From Narthecium ossifragum (lineage: Eukaryota; Streptophyta; Magnoliopsida; Dioscoreales; Nartheciaceae), in contig OY986967.1 in the NCBI GenBank assembly GCA_963920575.1, positions 25,845,384 through 25,909,383 of the forward strand: a stretch of DNA of 64,000 nt, given 5' to 3'. The notes below the pieces were generated by a model. That model saw only the letters and a program-made list of their open reading frames with translations, was not told the origin of the DNA and ran no database searches. Positions 21,356-34,537 of this stretch are shown here, in pieces. The number at the start of each line of letters is the position of its first letter. Positions within the stretch are counted from its first letter, which is position 1. A program made the translations under genes and the position numbers.

Positions 21356-24300
21356 ATGGCGGACAAGGGTGGGAAGGGCTTCCCTATGGCCAATGGGAAG
21401 ATGGGGACTAAGAAGCTGGCCTCGAAACGCGGTTCGTTCAACCCCTATCCCTCTACGCATTGTTCTCGTTGGTTAAGGCATCCCGATCGATTGGTTTACA
21501 TCCATCTTGTAAGAAGTCTAGTGTGGCGTAGTATTTTCTCAGATTTTTTTGTATATGATAGATTTTAGGGTTCTTTGAGATGTAAGTGTGTTTCAGTATG
21601 ATGTTGTTTGATTCTGATTATTCGTGAATCTAGATTTGAGCTTTGGTGGTTAACTTTGAGCGAATGTTAAGCAGAAAATATCCCTTATGAGAACTCCTCT
21701 TTTCTAGGGTGTATGAGGTAAGTACATCAAGCATTGTAGTTCTTGATTCGGCTTGAGCACTTGAAGGGTTGTCGTGGAGCTTTTTATGATACTGGAAATT
21801 GCATTCATAGTTTGTGGCTAATGTTATCCTGCATTGATGCCTAAACTCGGGCGAGAGACCTTTTTCTTGGGGTCGAAACTACTACATGATTAGAGGATTT
21901 TTAGCTCTCATTGGAGTCTTCCTGCTCCAATAGAATGCATAGCAATGCGAGTATAATATGATCATCTTGATTAAAATGCCTAAGCTGACTTAGCTAGGTT
22001 TAAGGTACCATATATGCAATAGATATTGGTATACGACAAGAAAACTGCAATTTCACAGACCATAGGTTCACACTTTCCAATTTATCTTTTCCATTGCCTT
22101 TATACTCTCTAGGTATCTTTCTATGGCACCTGGTAGGTGTCATTTTCTGTGGCACCTCCTGAGTGCTGAAACAATTATGTTGGAGTACTTCTCTTTAGCA
22201 TTTGTTTCCACATCAATCATATCTTTTCGCTGTTTGGGTGGGACATACATTGTATCACAGGCATTTTATTAAGGTTCTTGTTTAAGATGTTTGTGGCTTT
22301 ACCTCTATATATCCATTTGCTGCAGGAAGGCCGAAAAAGGATGGTTTTTCTGCACCAGAGGCAAGACATGTCCAAATAGATTGTTCAAGCTCAGAGGAAG
22401 GTTCATAGAAGTTCTCCTCCTCTCTTTTTGCCGCATACTCTCAAGTGGAGCTTAAAGTGGTTCTTTTGCAATCCTTTGTGCTTTGCCCCTATTTCACAAT
22501 TTCAAGATTTTGCAACTTATTAATCTAGGCCATTGTTGTGTACATACTTCATGATTCTCTCGTCCACTTTTTTTTTTTTGAACTGGAAGCCTACATTTGC
22601 CAACTGTCAGTTCTAACTTTCGAGTTTTACAGCATAATACTAGTTGGTTAATGTCATTTACTTTGGTCATAAAGACATGACTCTTGTCTTTGTTTGAAAC
22701 TTCGAACACAAGAGCTCAGTGGTTGACCATGATTGCGAATACTAGCATTGCTTAGTACTATTTATTTTGAAAGACATCATTCAAGGAGGGAAAAAGACTG
22801 ATCTGCTTTTAGAAAGTTTTGCCTCATACGTGAAGGCTTCTTGTGTTGGGGTTGTATCTGTGCATGTGTGCTGGTTGGGGATATATGTTCAACTCAGAGG
22901 CTTTAAGCTCTGTCCCCTGAAAACACTAATTCAAACTGGTGCACTGACGAGGAAAAAAAAAATCTTACCCAAAACAATAAGACATGTATATATTGTAAGT
23001 AAATTAGAAATTTAATAATTGTCTTTTCCTTGACATGATTGATTGCCATTTGCATGTATTTTGTAGAATACATAGCTCAAACGTATTCCAAAGAGGGTGG
23101 AAAGGGGTCATCCGAAACCATGAGGTCTGGTAAAAATAGCTTCTCTTTTGATGAACTCAAGACAGGTGGGAAGGCCTCACTTGAAACTCCAAGTGCTACA
23201 GGTTTGAATTCCTTCAGTGGGTTGTAACATGCTTGCTCTTTCTGTTGTCGGTGTTAATTCCATGATGATGTAAATATGTAATTTACCTGACTTTTAAGTA
23301 TCATTAGGGAGTTGGGGCAAAGGTGCGACAGTATTCAGTTCAGGCAAAGCTGGGGGGAAGGGCAGCCTACCACGGGCAACACCTTTAGTGGATACTATAG
23401 TGGAGGTGGAACTGAAACTTGAGATGGGTGAGTTACTATGACAACCAGAAGATCTCTTTTTTGCATTATCTGATAACTTTTTGCTGTTGTTTGGTTGATG
23501 TTTGTGGTACTCATAAAATGTCTTTGCAACACTATCTTTGAGAAGGAGAAAGACTTCTTTTGTATTGGCTAGAATGAATTATACTTGAGTTTTATTAGAT
23601 GTGTATCAAACATGGGGTTACAAAACTATTCATTGGCTAGCCACTCAAGATAAGTTAAGAGACACAAGGATTGTTAGCGTCTATGTATTGGACATCCATC
23701 CAAGCCAAGATATTTCTAGTATCATACAACTTGCCATGAAGATTGTGTTATATTTTGTTCATGGAATTTTGGTCAGTGGGTTTTCCTCATTCGAAGTGTT
23801 AAAAAAATTTCTTCAGAACAGTCTCTGATAGTTATGAATATACTTTATTTATCGTTTATTGCACAGTTTTTAAAACTTAATTGATTGAGTCCAACTCATA
23901 AAATGAAGCCATCTATACACTTTTAGCACGAGTTGTTTATTAGCAATTGCTATGATAGCTGAGTCCAATACACATGAGTAATCTAGGTTCAGGTTAAGAC
24001 TAGGTTTTGTCTCCAAAGATGTAAGATGGAGAAAACTGGAAAGAAATAAGTATAAAGAAATATTTTTTCATGTAGAGAGAAAATCAGGGCGTTTATGGAG
24101 CTAATGGAATGATTTACTTCCATGACACTGCCTTTCCTGTTGTATGGCTGTGAGATGCTGTCTACATGAATGCATAAACTTTGGGTTTCACTGAGGGATG
24201 TTATTCTTGCGCTGAGCTGTTTATCTTGGCTCCTTGTTCATTGGATTGCAAATAAGGATGGGAAGAAGAGCTCCCATTGGTAGAAAGATTGTAAACCTGG

Positions 24301-25332
24301 GGGTTGTGCTGTGCCTGGAATTCAGAAAAGGGAAATATACGGTGATAGTTTCACTCTGTCATTGTAAATGTATAGAAATTTGAATTTATGGTTATTAAAA
24401 TAACTGATGGGTACTTAAAATAACTTATCATTGTACTTCTGAAGATTTACCCTCGTTGTGCATTTGATTGTATTTTGTTGAAAATATTTATTCAGTGACT
24501 TAGTATTTGCGATATGTTGCAGATTATCTGAAAAATTCGAGAGTTCTAATGGATTGTGAAGCAGCAGTTGCCTTGCAAGCTATCCAGGAGCACCTAATTG
24601 CTCTATCAGAGGATCCAAAGATAAAAATTCCTGAGTAGATCACCTAGCCCTTCTTATGGACAATAAAGGAATTCATTTTCTTACTGGTTGACTGTTGCCA
24701 TTTCTTTTTCCTTCAGGTCGTTTAACAAGGCACTGCTATACTCCAAACTGGGTAACCATTACAAGGATGTTCCATCTGTGAGGCAAGCCCTGGAGTATCC
24801 TTGATTATGTGTCATGCTTATTTAATCCATAAAGCCACTGCTTCTTGTTCATTTCATGCGGTAGTTTGGTGTTTTTTTGAATTTTAAAATGGCTGTTTTA
24901 TCCTCAACTCAAGTGCTAGCACTCTGAAAACGAAGGGGGTTACAGATGGAGAGGTTTGGACAATGTATTCCTTGGGTTTGCGGTTGTTTGACAAAATAAC
25001 TTGTGCATCTTCATTGAAACATCCTTTTGGTGCAGATTTGCATGATTGGTAATGCGCTGCCAGAAACAGTTGATGAAGCTTATGCTCTTATACCGTCCCT
25101 GAAGGTAAGAAACTTTTTTTCCAATTCTGGCAAGCACAACTATCTGCTAACTTCTTCTGTCAGATGGTTGTGTTATTGTACTCTTGTATAGGGGTTCACA
25201 CAGCATGATGTCAGTGCATCTTTACACGTGGATAATTCCCCTCTTTTCTGTCCTCAGGCCAACAGATTCAAAAATGAAGAAGCACTAAAAGATGTGCTGC
25301 TAAGTTTGGCAAAGCTTAGAACTCCAAAGTGA
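21356..25332 (+). CDS. NRPD4: DNA-directed RNA polymerases IV and V subunit 4 (RPB4-like)
   Basis: Nine exons: 21356-21431, 22326-22400, 23067-23201, 23308-23427, 24523-24634, 24717-24794, 24920-24953, 25036-25104, 25258-25332. All junctions are GT-AG with matching phases, giving 257 residues. The N-terminal ~135 residues are Gly/Lys/Ser-rich and low in complexity, starting MADKGGKG and including KRGRPKKDG. The C-terminal part carries the RPB4 fold: MDCEAAVALQAI, LSEDPKIKIPE, SVRQALD, TDGEICMIGNALPETVDEA and a final helix ending LAKLRTPK. The KGGKG start and SEDPKIKIP region are what I recall for plant NRPD4/NRPE4 rather than Pol II NRPB4. This subunit serves siRNA production and RNA-directed DNA methylation in the nucleus. 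The acceptor of the 34-bp exon 7 (24920) is the least certain border. Confidence 0.9.
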
Positions 25333-26838
25333 ACTGCTTAGGTGCATGCATACACATTATAAGTACATTATGCCTGCTTCTTTCCTCTTTCCTTTCACTG
25401 TTTTGATGGTTTCATGTGGATATAGGTAATAGTTTGGCTGCTTAAGAAGGTATTTCGATCCTGAAGGCCTTGTTGAAAAAGCTGGTATGTGAACTTATTG
25501 AACACCTTAAGAGACTCTACAGCAGAAGTTGTTAGAATGTAACATATTCTATAGGCGTAGGAACAACCAAAATTATCTGCAGTTTCCTGAAACTACAAAA
25601 GAAAATATTGCCTTTATTTCTTCTACAAACTATGTAGCTTCGGCGAACTGTCTCTTTGTGGGTTTATATGGTTGACCGAATGTTTCTTGCCAGAGTTCAA
25701 ACTCCAACAAATTGGTCCCTTCTTGGACACTCTATTATAGTTTTTTCTATAAGTTCTACTCTAATCAAGTCCTACTTTGATGTTTATGCAGAGAACTGGA
25801 GTATGTGCAAAAGTACTTGCAAAATTTGTCAGATCTGGTTTTGGATTTGGGGCCTCTTTGATGCTGTGTATACATCTTGTTTCATGGACATCGTCCTGTA
25901 TATTCTGTCAGACATCAAGCCCTTGTAATATTCTTCCTATGCTTTCTCTCCTGGATGCTACTCTCTTTCGGTGAAATGCTCTCTCATTTAGAAGCTCATG
26001 GTAGTTTGAGTACAACTTAAATTCTCACATGGCAATTGTTTATTTTTCAGCTGGGTTACTCGTATATCTTGATTGAAATGCTGTCACAGATGTTTTTGGC
26101 CATGATTTACATCCAATTCTAGATTTTTTTTGTTGGATTTTGTAGATCTTGATAGTATATCTTGGGTGGATGAGATTGGAGATCCCCAACGAGGGTCCTA
26201 ACTGGAAGCTCTATCTATAGACGAACTGCTAGTGCTTGTATTGGTTACGGATGCAAACTCTTTCATCCACAAGCTTATTGGATTTGCATCTTTGATGCGC
26301 TAGTCTTACGACTCAGCTCATCGGACATTGGTCCTTTTCCATATAGGATACGACCCGTTCAAGCCTATATGGTCTCCTTAGTCTAGTAGGCTGCTATACT
26401 GCGATCCGAGATCACTGTTAGATCCAACTGGTGGACAGCTTCTAGGATCTTGCATAAGTTCGAACCGCAACCCGTTAATGAAGCCGGAGTAAGTAAACTT
26501 TACGTGTCCGAATCGCAAAGCATCATCGATTCCCAATTGTTTTTTCTTTCGTGTCCTTTGCCGACGCGGGGACTTCGACGACCGGATTTCTTCGCGATTT
26601 CATCGATAGCTCCATCTTTTCGTCTCTATATAAAAGCCCTGATATCTCGATCGATAGATCCCCTCTATTTTCTTGGTGCGAATCTAAGCTATTCGTTATT
26701 CGAAATTTTTTTGTTGATTTTTTGTTCGAGTTGGTTAGATTCGACGGTGTAATTTTAGGATTTGTGGTTTCGATCCCAAGATTGAGTCTTTCCGTGCTGC
26801 TTTTTGTTTGGCAGGTGGGTGATTCTAAAGCAGCGGCG
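25333..26838. other. Intergenic region between NRPD4 and VPS32
   Basis: The first few hundred bases are probably the NRPD4 3' UTR. The second half leads to the VPS32 promoter and leader. A probable leader intron ends at the AG before GTGGGTGATTC (26814-26815), 23 bp before the VPS32 start codon. No other gene or clear repeat is seen. Confidence 0.4.
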
Positions 26839-29800
26839 ATGTTTAACAAGATTTTTGGGAAGCCTAAGGAGCAGGCCAATGCTCTGGCCACTTTGGATAA
26901 ATTAAATGAGGTATTTTCGTTGTCTAGATTTATATGTTGGGTTTCTGTTGGAGGTGGTACTTGTTTGGTAGATGTGTTATCTTCCTGGCAATAATGTTCT
27001 TGATGCGATAATCTTGAAGTTTTGTTGATGTGGGTTGGAAAACGGTAGTTGGGTGTTGAATTTGAATCTAATTGTATTTGGGTTTAATTGACTCTTCATG
27101 TAGATCTCTTATAGCCCTTGAAGAGGTATATACCAATGCCTCAAGTTGTCAGAGGCACAGCTTAAACGAAAGGATGTTGAAGAAAATTTCTCTGGAAGAA
27201 CTAATTATGCCTGTGCTGCATATCTTTTTCGCACCTAGATGTTTTCTTTGCAAACAAATTAGGAACTTTAATGTATTCAGTGGCCGCAGGTTTGAAACTT
27301 TTCTAAATTATAGCGTGTTTTTAGGTTAATTGCACATGCTTCAGTAGATACTTTCTATATTGGCCTGGGAACTAAAACATGAATGGATCAATGAGGTATT
27401 CATTGTTTAGAATTCTCCATGATTGCAAAGAGATTGAAGGGCTTGAATTTTGATCATAATCAAGAAGATGTACCACCTGTTAATTCGTAAGTTTGTAATC
27501 TCGACCCAGTACACTTTGTTACAAGTGCCTACATCCTTTATCGGTTAGCAATTCGGTCCACAAGGCCATTCTGTTAGGCTGGAATATTCAGTTCAGTTTA
27601 AATCTTTTAGCGATTTGTGCCTTGAGAGGTGGATTCAGCATCTGATATTGTTCCTCTCCCCATCATCAGAAAGAAATGGTACAGAATTTCTATTCAGTTT
27701 TGTAACTGAATTACAATAGCAGATGATCTGTATCTTTTTGTTAGTTCTCTCAGTCGGGGTTGCTTTGATCAAGGGCTGTACCTAAGATTAAAGTGGTATG
27801 TTAGGTTCTTTCTCCAACTATTGCATGTATCGTTCTGAACTCGGGACTTGTATCTCCTCCATTATTAACCATTCTTTAAAAGAAAAGGATCAGTTGGTGT
27901 TAATCAGGATGAGAATGTTACAATATGATCTAAGAACAACAGTTGCCAGTAAAATGGATCTAGGAGTATTAGATGCATATGGCATATAGTAATATATAGA
28001 GAAATTGAGGAATAAGGAGGTCTGCCTTATATATGAAGAGAATAGTGAAACAGTGACTCATTCTCAATGAACTTTTTAGCATAACATAAGACTTTAGAAG
28101 CAGTCTTCAAGGCAGTGCTTTTGTTTTGTTAGATGCGATTTCGTTCCAAAGTAATGGTCTACTATGACATCTTGAACACAGTATCTTACAACGTTCTCCA
28201 TGACATCATGTTCTTATTGGTTTTTAATTAAGCAAAAAGGTTCTAATGTTGGGCTTCAATCAAATGATTCTCGTGAAGTTCATAATCATCATTCTCCATA
28301 TGTACAGATTCTTCGAAATCATCATTCTCCAAATTTAGAGCTTCATGGATTTGAGCATATCAACAGCCTCCCAAATTAAAATTTTCCCATGAGTACTCAC
28401 TTTATATAGTAGTTAGCCAAAGATATCTTGTTCATGCATCTTTCAAGCAAGTGATGAAGTTTTGTGTTAAAATTCTTGTTGCTTCTTTCCATAATATTCT
28501 TCAGCTTCCTGTTTTATATTGTTTCAGACGCTAGAAATGCTAGAGAAAAAAGAGAAGGTCCTACTAAAGAAGGTTTCTCAAGAGGTTGAGAAGGCCAAGG
28601 AATTCACTAGAGCAAAAAATAAAAGAGGTATGGCTTGTTTTTGGTTTTTAACAACATCCACTTCAGATGATCTTTCGGAGAGTTTGCTGATATTTGCACT
28701 TATATAATTTCTAGGATTTTACCTCTATACTGTCTGACGGTAGCATTACCCATGGAGAGGGTGCAGTTGCTTCAATTGATCAATGAAGTCAAAGTCGAAT
28801 ATAGCTAGGCATAGGATTAATTTGGATAACTGCTTTCCGCTAGTAATGCGGAGATTAAGCAGTTATTATACTTTATAGGGTGAGATTCAAGACATCTTTC
28901 TTCACGGACTTAGAAAGTGATCATTTTCAATTTGATGATGAGCTCTTTGCCGCATTGCTGTGGCTACAAGTTTAGTACTTACTTAGATTGGGGATTTTAT
29001 GTGGATCACACATAACCTATATCTCTTTATGATGCATATTTGGTGCTGCCCATGGATATGACATTTATTGGAAACTTCATTGATGAATGGAACAAATATT
29101 TGTGATTTCCACATAAAGAATGCCTAATAGTCAGGTTACTTGTGTGAGATAAGATTCTGAATGCAATCCTAGATAGCTCAAAGACTTATGTCTCCCGTGC
29201 ATGTCGGCATTTTCGAGACTAAAAGCACCTTTCATTCATATGAATTTCCCTGGATGCAACCTCTTCTCTACTTTGTCTATAACGAATTTGGTAATTTCCA
29301 CTTGTATACTGGACTCCTTCAAGATTTGCAAGATGGGATCTTGAGAAGTTTTTTTTACCTTGGATGTGGAAGATATTTGTTTCATAAACAAGCTTTTCTT
29401 TCTTGTGCTACAAGTGGAAGTGTATCACAGAGTGTAATGTATACTTTTGAATGATAAGTTGCACTGCCTTTTTAAAATCTGTCGACCGGATTCTTGATTT
29501 TTTGCATCTGGAAAATTAATTCAGGAGTTAGTACTTATATACTAGAAGATGTGGTAATCCCTTTATTTGTGCATTACTCACAACTTCTCATTGTGAAATT
29601 GGAATACTCCCATATGTTCAATATCCAAGGAATTTTAAAAATTATATTTGTCTAGAGCTTTTGAATCAGCAAGTCATCTCTTTAATTGGAAACCATGTTC
29701 AGTCATCAGAAACTTGTAGTGTGATTTGTTTTTCTTTTGTGATTTCCATTGTTTAGCTGCAATACAATGTTTGAAACGGAAGAGGCTCTACGAGCAGCAA

Positions 29801-32057
29801 GTTGAGCAGCTGGGTAATTTCCAGTTACGCATACATGATCAGGTACCTTTCAATCTCGTTGCACTGATGTTCTTAAATACAGAATCACAGTTTATCATTA
29901 ACGATATTGTTGTTTATTCCACATTTAGATGATTATGCTAGAAGGTGCAAAAGCTACGACAGAGACAGTTGATGCATTGAGAACTGGAGCAGCAGCAATG
30001 AAGGCTATGCAAAAAGCGACGTGAGTACTAGTCACAGAGATTACCTTTATTAGGCAACTATGTCTGTTATTGGGTTTGCATCTATTTTAGATTTAGGGTG
30101 TGTTTAGCTCAACTGGAATGGAGTGAGTGGGCCGAATGGGTGGAATCACGCATTCCGGATTCCACCTGTTCCCTTGTTTGGCTCAACCTAGATTTTGGAA
30201 TCGGTTGAATCCAACCATTCGATCGATACCAAAAATATTGAATTGTGGCGTCCGGTCGAAACGAGCGGACGCCGTGATCCCATCAAATTTGGCATCCGTG
30301 AGCGTCCTCTTCTCTCCCACCACTTGATGTGCTCTACCTCTATCTTCATCGCAACCGCGACGACTCTCCACTCACTGGACCACCATCGGAGCATCGCCTC
30401 TGAGCTCTCTCTCACTCCATCCCGATCTCTCTCTCCAGCAACCACTGACCACCGTTGTCCTCCATCATCATTGCCGCCCTGGCTTCGCCCGATGGCTGCC
30501 ATGGGCCATTCCTCCCCCACCTTGGCAACCCACAACCACCCCGACCACTTGGCGACTTCCTAGAGGCCCAAGGACCTCTTCTCGTGATCCTTCGGCGATG
30601 ACGAGTCCAATATGGCCGTCATACACCTTTCCTCAAATCCCACCGCTGCCAACACCTTGAATCCACTGCCTCCGGTGCTGGGATTGTCGATCAGGCCTTG
30701 AGGATCAAGTCCCCAGGTGCTCACGACCCTTCCTGTAGTGGTCTTGACCTCCGGCAAGCTCCTCTCACCGTTGATCTAGCTCTGGCGATTCTCAGCCTCT
30801 CAACTCACCGATCGTTTGATCCAGCTCCATCCATCCAATTGGCTTGATCCTTGATCTAGCCGCCCAGATCTTCAATCAGGATCAGATCACGATCCCAATG
30901 CACTCCGATCAAGCTAGATTAAGCCAGATCGAGCCGTTTCAAGTATGTCATCTCCCTCCTTGATCCGGATTAAGAGTTGTGACTCATTAACAAGTAATAG
31001 AACGATAAAAGGACTTAATTGAAATAAAAATCGCATTTATCCTAAACTTAAGGACTATTCCTCTTTACTCATACTAGGATTGCGATCAGTTTTTTGTTCT
31101 AGAGGACCCCGATTCACCAGCAAATTTAACAAATTCCGCTCATTTCATACAGATAAACCAAACACCTAAATCATCAAATTCAACAGATTCAGCATCATTC
31201 AATACAAATCAGCCAAACACCATAACAGATAGATACCATAATCGTCAGATTTCGTCGATTCCTCATTCAGCTCATTCCATCAATTCCTTATTCAGCTCAT
31301 TCCGTCGATTCCTCATTCAGCCCATTCGTCAGATTCAGGGTTGCCAAACGCCCCCCCCCCCAAGTTGTACATCCGTTTGGGTGCAAGACAGATTTCTTGA
31401 AATGCTTAGCAATATGGCCTTAATATCAAAGAGCTGGTTGTAGTACTTTTCTGAGGCAATTTGTTTTTTCCCCCTTTGGCTTTGCAATATTTTCCCAATG
31501 ATAGACTTGTCTTGAGATCTGACCAGATGTTAAATTTTCTTTAGTTCTTGTGGTGGTTTTTACGTTCATTTCGTGTAATGTGTGACAGATTGTTGTAATC
31601 TCGTCTTACTTATATAGACGTGGAGCATTATAAATACTGATGACGTTGTTGTTGTCCTTTGTTATACAGTAACATTGATGATGTTGACAAGACTATGGAT
31701 GAGATTAATGAACAGACGGAGAACATGAAACAGATTCAAGAAGCTTTATCCACTCCTATTGGAGCTGCAGCTGATTTTGATGAGGTACCCATTCTTTGTG
31801 AATTTCTAGTTCAGCCTTCTCTTTCCCCAGTACAATGAATAACACAAATTTTGCAATGGCAGGATGAGTTAGAAGCAGAACTTGAAGAGTTGGAGGGAGC
31901 TGAACTAGAGGAACAGCTACTTCAACCGGCTACAACTGCACCTGCTGCTTCGGTGCCGCATGTTCCAGCTGGCAGACAACCGACTCGTCCTACTCCACAG
32001 AAGAATACAGCTGAAGAAGATGAACTTGCCGCATTGCAGGCCGAAATGGCACTGTAG
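26839..32057 (+). CDS. VPS32: ESCRT-III subunit SNF7 / VPS32 (CHMP4 family)
   Basis: Six exons: 26839-26910, 28528-28627, 29757-29842, 29929-30020, 31670-31784, 31863-32057, with GT-AG borders and consistent phases, giving 219 residues. The N-terminus MFNKIFGKPKEQANAL is followed by the basic first helices (KKEKVLLKKV, KRKRLYEQQ), as in SNF7. The mid-part LRTGAAAMKAMQKATNIDDV is a hallmark of the family. The acidic C-terminal half (DELEAELEELEGAELEE) and the end EEDELAALQAEMAL form the autoinhibitory and partner-binding tail. SNF7 polymerises on endosomes and drives vesicle budding into multivesicular bodies. The sequence is close to what I recall of Arabidopsis VPS32.1/32.2. Intron 4 carries a ~1.27-kb insertion. 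Confidence 0.96.
30096..31361. mobile_element. Putative PIF/Harbinger-like insertion in VPS32 intron 4
   Basis: The intron carries about 1.27 kb whose ends are related in inverted orientation: left GGGTGTGTTTAGCTC, right GCCAAACGCCCCC. The left end follows TTA. The right end is blurred by a run of C (31351-31361), so no target duplication is visible. The interior is GC-richer than the intron, has no convincing ORF, and near the right end repeats a ~28-bp unit containing ATTCCTCATTCAGC three times (31255-31325). Confidence 0.5.
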
Positions 32058-33307
32058 TGTGAGGTATGTTACATTACTCTGGAGCATGTATATTATGGAA
32101 GCAGCGGCAAACATTGTCAATGAGTTCTTGTCTTCTTGATTATCATCACCCTTTCCATAGGGACTTTTTTATTGTCTGGGGAGTATAGAATCTTCTGAAT
32201 ATCATCCAGTTATGAGTCAGAAAGACGGTCGGAGAATCGGAGATAACTGGCCATTTCCGTGTGGTAGTACTTTTGCTTCTATTCTGCCAATCAGTTAGTT
32301 GCTCGCAAAATAAGTGTTCAATTTTACTCTTTACTTGGTTTTATACTCTTGAGTCTTGATGTTTGTTTCTTTATGAGAGTGGTGTTGGTAATCACGTTAC
32401 TTGTGAAAATTGATTTTGTGCTATCTGTTAACACAAGGTAGTTTATATGTAACATTTTAAACTAGATAATGCATGTTTATTAATTTATTATGTGCTGATC
32501 ACCTATCCGGTCTCATTTTTTTGCAGGTGCATATAGCTTGAAGTAGGCATATGTGATGTAAAAAATGAGTGCATGTAGTGTGATGGATGACAGGATGAGG
32601 CATCTGATCTTCTCCATATCATCAACTTACAATTCAGTTGTACACTTCGTTTATTGGTGGCAGGAAGAACGACCTTTCTTCTCAAACTATTTATTAGTTA
32701 TTCAATTGGTGTTCTTGTACTTTTAAATATGTTAAAGCCATGTGGTTGTAGCCATAAATCTTATTGACCTATTCCTCTGTCTGGAATCTGGATCATGGCA
32801 ATGTATCATATGAGGAGTCAAGAATCATGTCAATTGCACCATGCTGGGCATGGAAAATGTGTGCGCGTATCTCCATTGCTCCTTTTTTTTTTTTTTTGTA
32901 ATCTATTAGTCGTGGTGAAAAGAAACAAGTTAACTGAGTATTTGACTTGTACAAATTCTACAACTAATCGGGGCTATAATGCACTAGTACTACGTATATA
33001 AGTCATATGTGGTGTTGCTTGATCTATTTTTTTATGCTGATTTTTTCTTCTTTTTCTTTGGATTAGTTGATCACGGGCTGCCTTGCTAGGGAGAAAGAAA
33101 TTGATTAGATTATAACAGTTCGATGTTACTAAGCATAATTGTTGGATCAAAAGGAAAAAGAATCCCTTTATATAGAACGACACTTCAATTAAAAAAGAAG
33201 AAGTCATATTAAAGAAATAGAATAATAATGATTTTTATTTTCATTGACATTCCTATCATATTATTTTTGATCATACCAAACACCTATAGATGATCCATTT
33301 TAATTTA
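32058..33307. other. 3' flank of VPS32
   Basis: AT-rich 3' UTR and intergenic DNA. No coding region, RNA gene or clear repeat is supported. Confidence 0.4.
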
Positions 33308-33690
33308 GGTGATGTTTGTTTATGGGGATGAGATATGAGTGGATATAATCTCCTGGGAGATTGTATGGGTGGATATAATGGAGATTGTATCGGGGGAGAT
33401 ATTCTCCCAGAGATAACATGAGGGTTAAACTTTCTCTTCTGTTCGGTAAGACATAAAATAAGATGGGAGAAGATTTAATCAAATATTTAAATATTTCTTA
33501 TTTTTTAATCCAATGGATCTTATCTCATGGGATTACATATCCCACCACCCCTAGGATTATTTTATCTCATGTACATGAAATATGGAGTCCCAATGGAATT
33601 ATTTATTCAATGTCTAAAATCACACTAAACATGGGATAAAGTGGGGTCCACAAGATTACTAACCCATAATATTATGAAACAAACGAGCCC
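33308..33690. mobile_element. MITE, 383 bp
   Basis: Ends GGTGATGTTTGTTT and AAACAAACGAGCCC are inverted repeats (10 of 14 positions). TTTA flanks both sides (33304-33307 and 33691-33694). The interior has repeated GAGATTGTAT and GGATATAAT motifs that can pair. The TIR sequence and T/A-rich short duplication fit the Tourist/PIF-Harbinger type. Confidence 0.6.
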
Positions 33691-33742
33691 TTTAGGAAAT
33701 AAGAAAAAGGGGTTATTGCATTGTAATGCCATGTAGTTTAGT

Positions 33743-34400
33743 GTAATGGCAGTTTACTGCCCTATAATTTAAAAAATATAGTTTATTACCCTATATTTTA
33801 TGTGACGACGTGATTTAGGGCCTGATTTAGTGTAATGACATTATCTCCATTGACGGGAAACCACTCATGTGCTAAACATTTTTCATTTTGATACCCTGCA
33901 ATTTAATGTAATGGAAATTTACTATCCTATAGTTAAAAAAAAAAATATAATAATAGGTTTTCATATTAAACTGTTGATAAAGATCTCAGGCGAATGAAGT
34001 CAAGACGCTCACGTGCGTGGCGATTTTCTATTAAGGGAGATAGCACCGTCTAGGATGAGGCCTTAGTCCGTGCCGTTATCAACATTATAAGGAGAAAAAA
34101 CAGTTATGCATAATCACCTCATAATACGAAACATGGCAACGTTGGATAAGATTAATATAATGTGCATTAAAAAATTAAAACCCATGTGTTATATTTAAAA
34201 AAAAGGATTAGTTACTAATATAAATCGTAATAGAATAGTAATCTAATCTGATCTAATTTTATATATCTATCAGTTATATTATAAGGCTCCACAAATAATC
34301 GTAGTCATGCTTTCTCTACTTCCTCTACGTGTGAAATCACTAGTATAAAATATAGGATAATAAACTAAATTTGTAAAACGTAGTAAACTGTCATTATTGT
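33743..34400. mobile_element. Degenerate Mutator-like MITE upstream of SFT2
   Basis: The left block 33743-33804 (GGCAGTTTACTGCCC, TAGTTTATTACCC, TATATTTTAT) recurs inverted at 34342-34400 with substitutions. The interior includes TTGACGGGAAACCAC near 33857 and CTCACGTGCGTGG near 34008. These resemble TTGACGGGAAACCGC and CACGTGCGCG inside the 20317-21048 MULE MITE, so the two elements appear related. No target duplication was recognised. Confidence 0.45.
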
Positions 34401-34537
34401 AGCCAACTAATAATAATCTCTCAATGTCGTCAACCGATCGAGAGAAAAGAATAGCCTAGCCTAGCCCCATTTGCCGCCCGGATCTCTTCCCTCCGGCCAG
34501 CTGGTAACGGATAAGTAGGCTGGGCTTCTTCTCTGCG

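Noticed and set aside
31246..31330. Short tandem repeats considered as a CRISPR-like array
   Set aside because: Only three imperfect units without unique spacers, inside a plant intron insertion.
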